From JBGOTP01 sp041476545 (GTDB lineage Bacteria; Acidobacteriota; Vicinamibacteria; Vicinamibacterales; CAVVIG01): a DNA stretch of 6,696 nucleotides. Location of the stretch: assembly GCA_041476545.1 (NCBI GenBank), contig JBGOTP010000286.1:1-6696 (forward strand), in the 5' to 3' direction. A program made the translations under genes and the position numbers. Below the pieces are notes generated by a model. The model was not told the DNA's origin and did not search any database. It saw nothing but the letters and a program-made list of their open reading frames with translations. Shown here piece after piece: positions 6,052-6,696 of this stretch. The first letter of the stretch is position 1. Each line of letters begins with the position of its first letter.

Positions 6052-6696
6052 CATTCCTCGAACATGAACGGGCGCGTTGGTCGGTCGTCGGGGCCTTCGC
6101 GATCGCCATGGCGTGGGTCGAAGCGGCCTGCGTGTACTACCTTCGCGTCCTGGTCGATCGAATCGAGCCCTATCAGGCGAATCCGCTGCCTGATGTGGGG
6201 GTCCTCGGATCGGTCGAGCTCGTGCGCGAGGCGGCCACGCTCGGCATGCTCCTGACGGTCGGGATGCTGGCCGGGAGAACGTGGCACAAACGCCTGGGAT
6301 ACACGGCGGTCGCGTTCGGGATCTGGGACATTCTGTACTACGTGTTTTTCCGCGTGATGGCTGACTGGCCGACGTCGCTGCTCGGCTGGGACGTTCTGTT
6401 TCTGCTTCCGTTGCCCTGGTGGGGACCTGTCGTGGCGCCCGTCTCGATCGCCGTGCTGATGATCGTCTGGGGCACCTGCGCCACACAGCTTGGCGATCAT
6501 GATGTCACCACCCTGACCTGGATATCGTGGGGACTGGGCGGGATGGGCATCGGACTGGCTCTGTACGTATTCATGGCGGACTCGCTTCGGGTGGTCGACC
6601 AGGGCCTCGACGCGACGAGACGGGTGCTGCCGACAACCTTCAACTGGCCGTTGTTTGTTGCGGCGTTCACGCTCATGGCGATGCCGCTGGCCGAGA
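6048..6696 (+). CDS. Polytopic membrane protein, partial (3' end outside window)
   Basis: A GTG at 6048-6050 overlaps the ispH stop as GTGA, with GAGG at 6038-6041 six bases upstream. The frame then stays open for 216 codons to the window end. The product is hydrophobic, with about six membrane segments near residues 12-32, 62-76, 84-104, 115-143, 155-177 and 198-214. Features include conserved-looking aromatic and proline-rich helix turns (WDILYYVFFRVMADWP at 93-108; WDVLFLLPLPWWGPVVAP at 114-131) and an acidic VEAACVYYLR in the first helix. I do not recognise the family. The overlap implies co-translation with IspH, so a link to isoprenoid or lipid-carrier metabolism is possible, but nothing in the sequence shows a catalytic motif such as a prenyltransferase Asp-rich box. 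An unrelated operon passenger is equally possible. Confidence 0.8.
   Translation, partial: MTFLEHERARWSVVGAFAIAMAWVEAACVYYLRVLVDRIEPYQANPLPDVGVLGSVELVREAATLGMLLTVGMLAGRTWHKRLGYTAVAFGIWDILYYVFFRVMADWPTSLLGWDVLFLLPLPWWGPVVAPVSIAVLMIVWGTCATQLGDHDVTTLTWISWGLGGMGIGLALYVFMADSLRVVDQGLDATRRVLPTTFNWPLFVAAFTLMAMPLAE

Noticed and set aside
5140..6486. 448-codon minus-strand open frame opposite ispH and the membrane gene
   Set aside because: Its translation is Arg/Pro/Ser-rich low complexity with no domain, while the plus strand encodes an unmistakable IspH and a membrane protein; it is a GC-rich shadow frame.
1..6696. CRISPR array, tRNA or rRNA genes, insertion sequences, phage genes
   Set aside because: No regularly spaced direct repeats, cloverleaf or rRNA core sequence, transposase motif or terminal inverted repeats were seen on either strand.

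Overview
The window is GC-rich DNA with tightly packed genes and strong G/C preference at third codon positions. A cleavable signal peptide, a TonB-type C-terminal domain and PEGA repeats suggest a Gram-negative bacterium. The gene style (truncated ExeA-like ATPase beside PEGA and TPR/TonB-C proteins, and an extracellular C-terminal domain ending in a 'ALAHDGG...DVTVVV' signature) resembles Acidobacteriota, perhaps Vicinamibacteria. That placement is inference from memory of such proteins; no search was possible.

Layout. Positions 1-235 hold the edge of an unidentified gene whose strand cannot be settled. Positions 345-3573 form a three-gene plus-strand operon with an ATGA overlap and a 14-nt gap: an ExeA/GspA-type AAA ATPase, a single-pass membrane protein with four PEGA or PEGA-like repeats, and a secreted protein with TPR-like helices and a C-terminal TonB-like domain. 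This reads as a cytoplasm-to-periplasm chain: ATPase, membrane anchor with periplasmic beta domains, periplasmic adaptor. Positions 3574-3723 hold no recognisable gene. Positions 3724-4023 on the minus strand carry what looks like the surviving 3' end of a larger exported-protein gene.

At 4021-4048 an A/T-rich dyad, a probable operator, lies before a second plus-strand operon (4077 to the window end). This encodes a 356-residue protein that I read as two fused, diverged copies of the YjbQ/UPF0047 fold, then IspH (last step of the MEP isoprenoid pathway), then a polytopic membrane protein starting at a GTG that overlaps the ispH stop and running off the window.

The most interesting item is the tandem YjbQ-like protein, whose two halves keep complementary parts of the family's conserved motif and which is linked to ispH. 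Next are the ATPase-PEGA-TPR/TonB-C operon and the operator-like dyad at the edge of a truncated gene.
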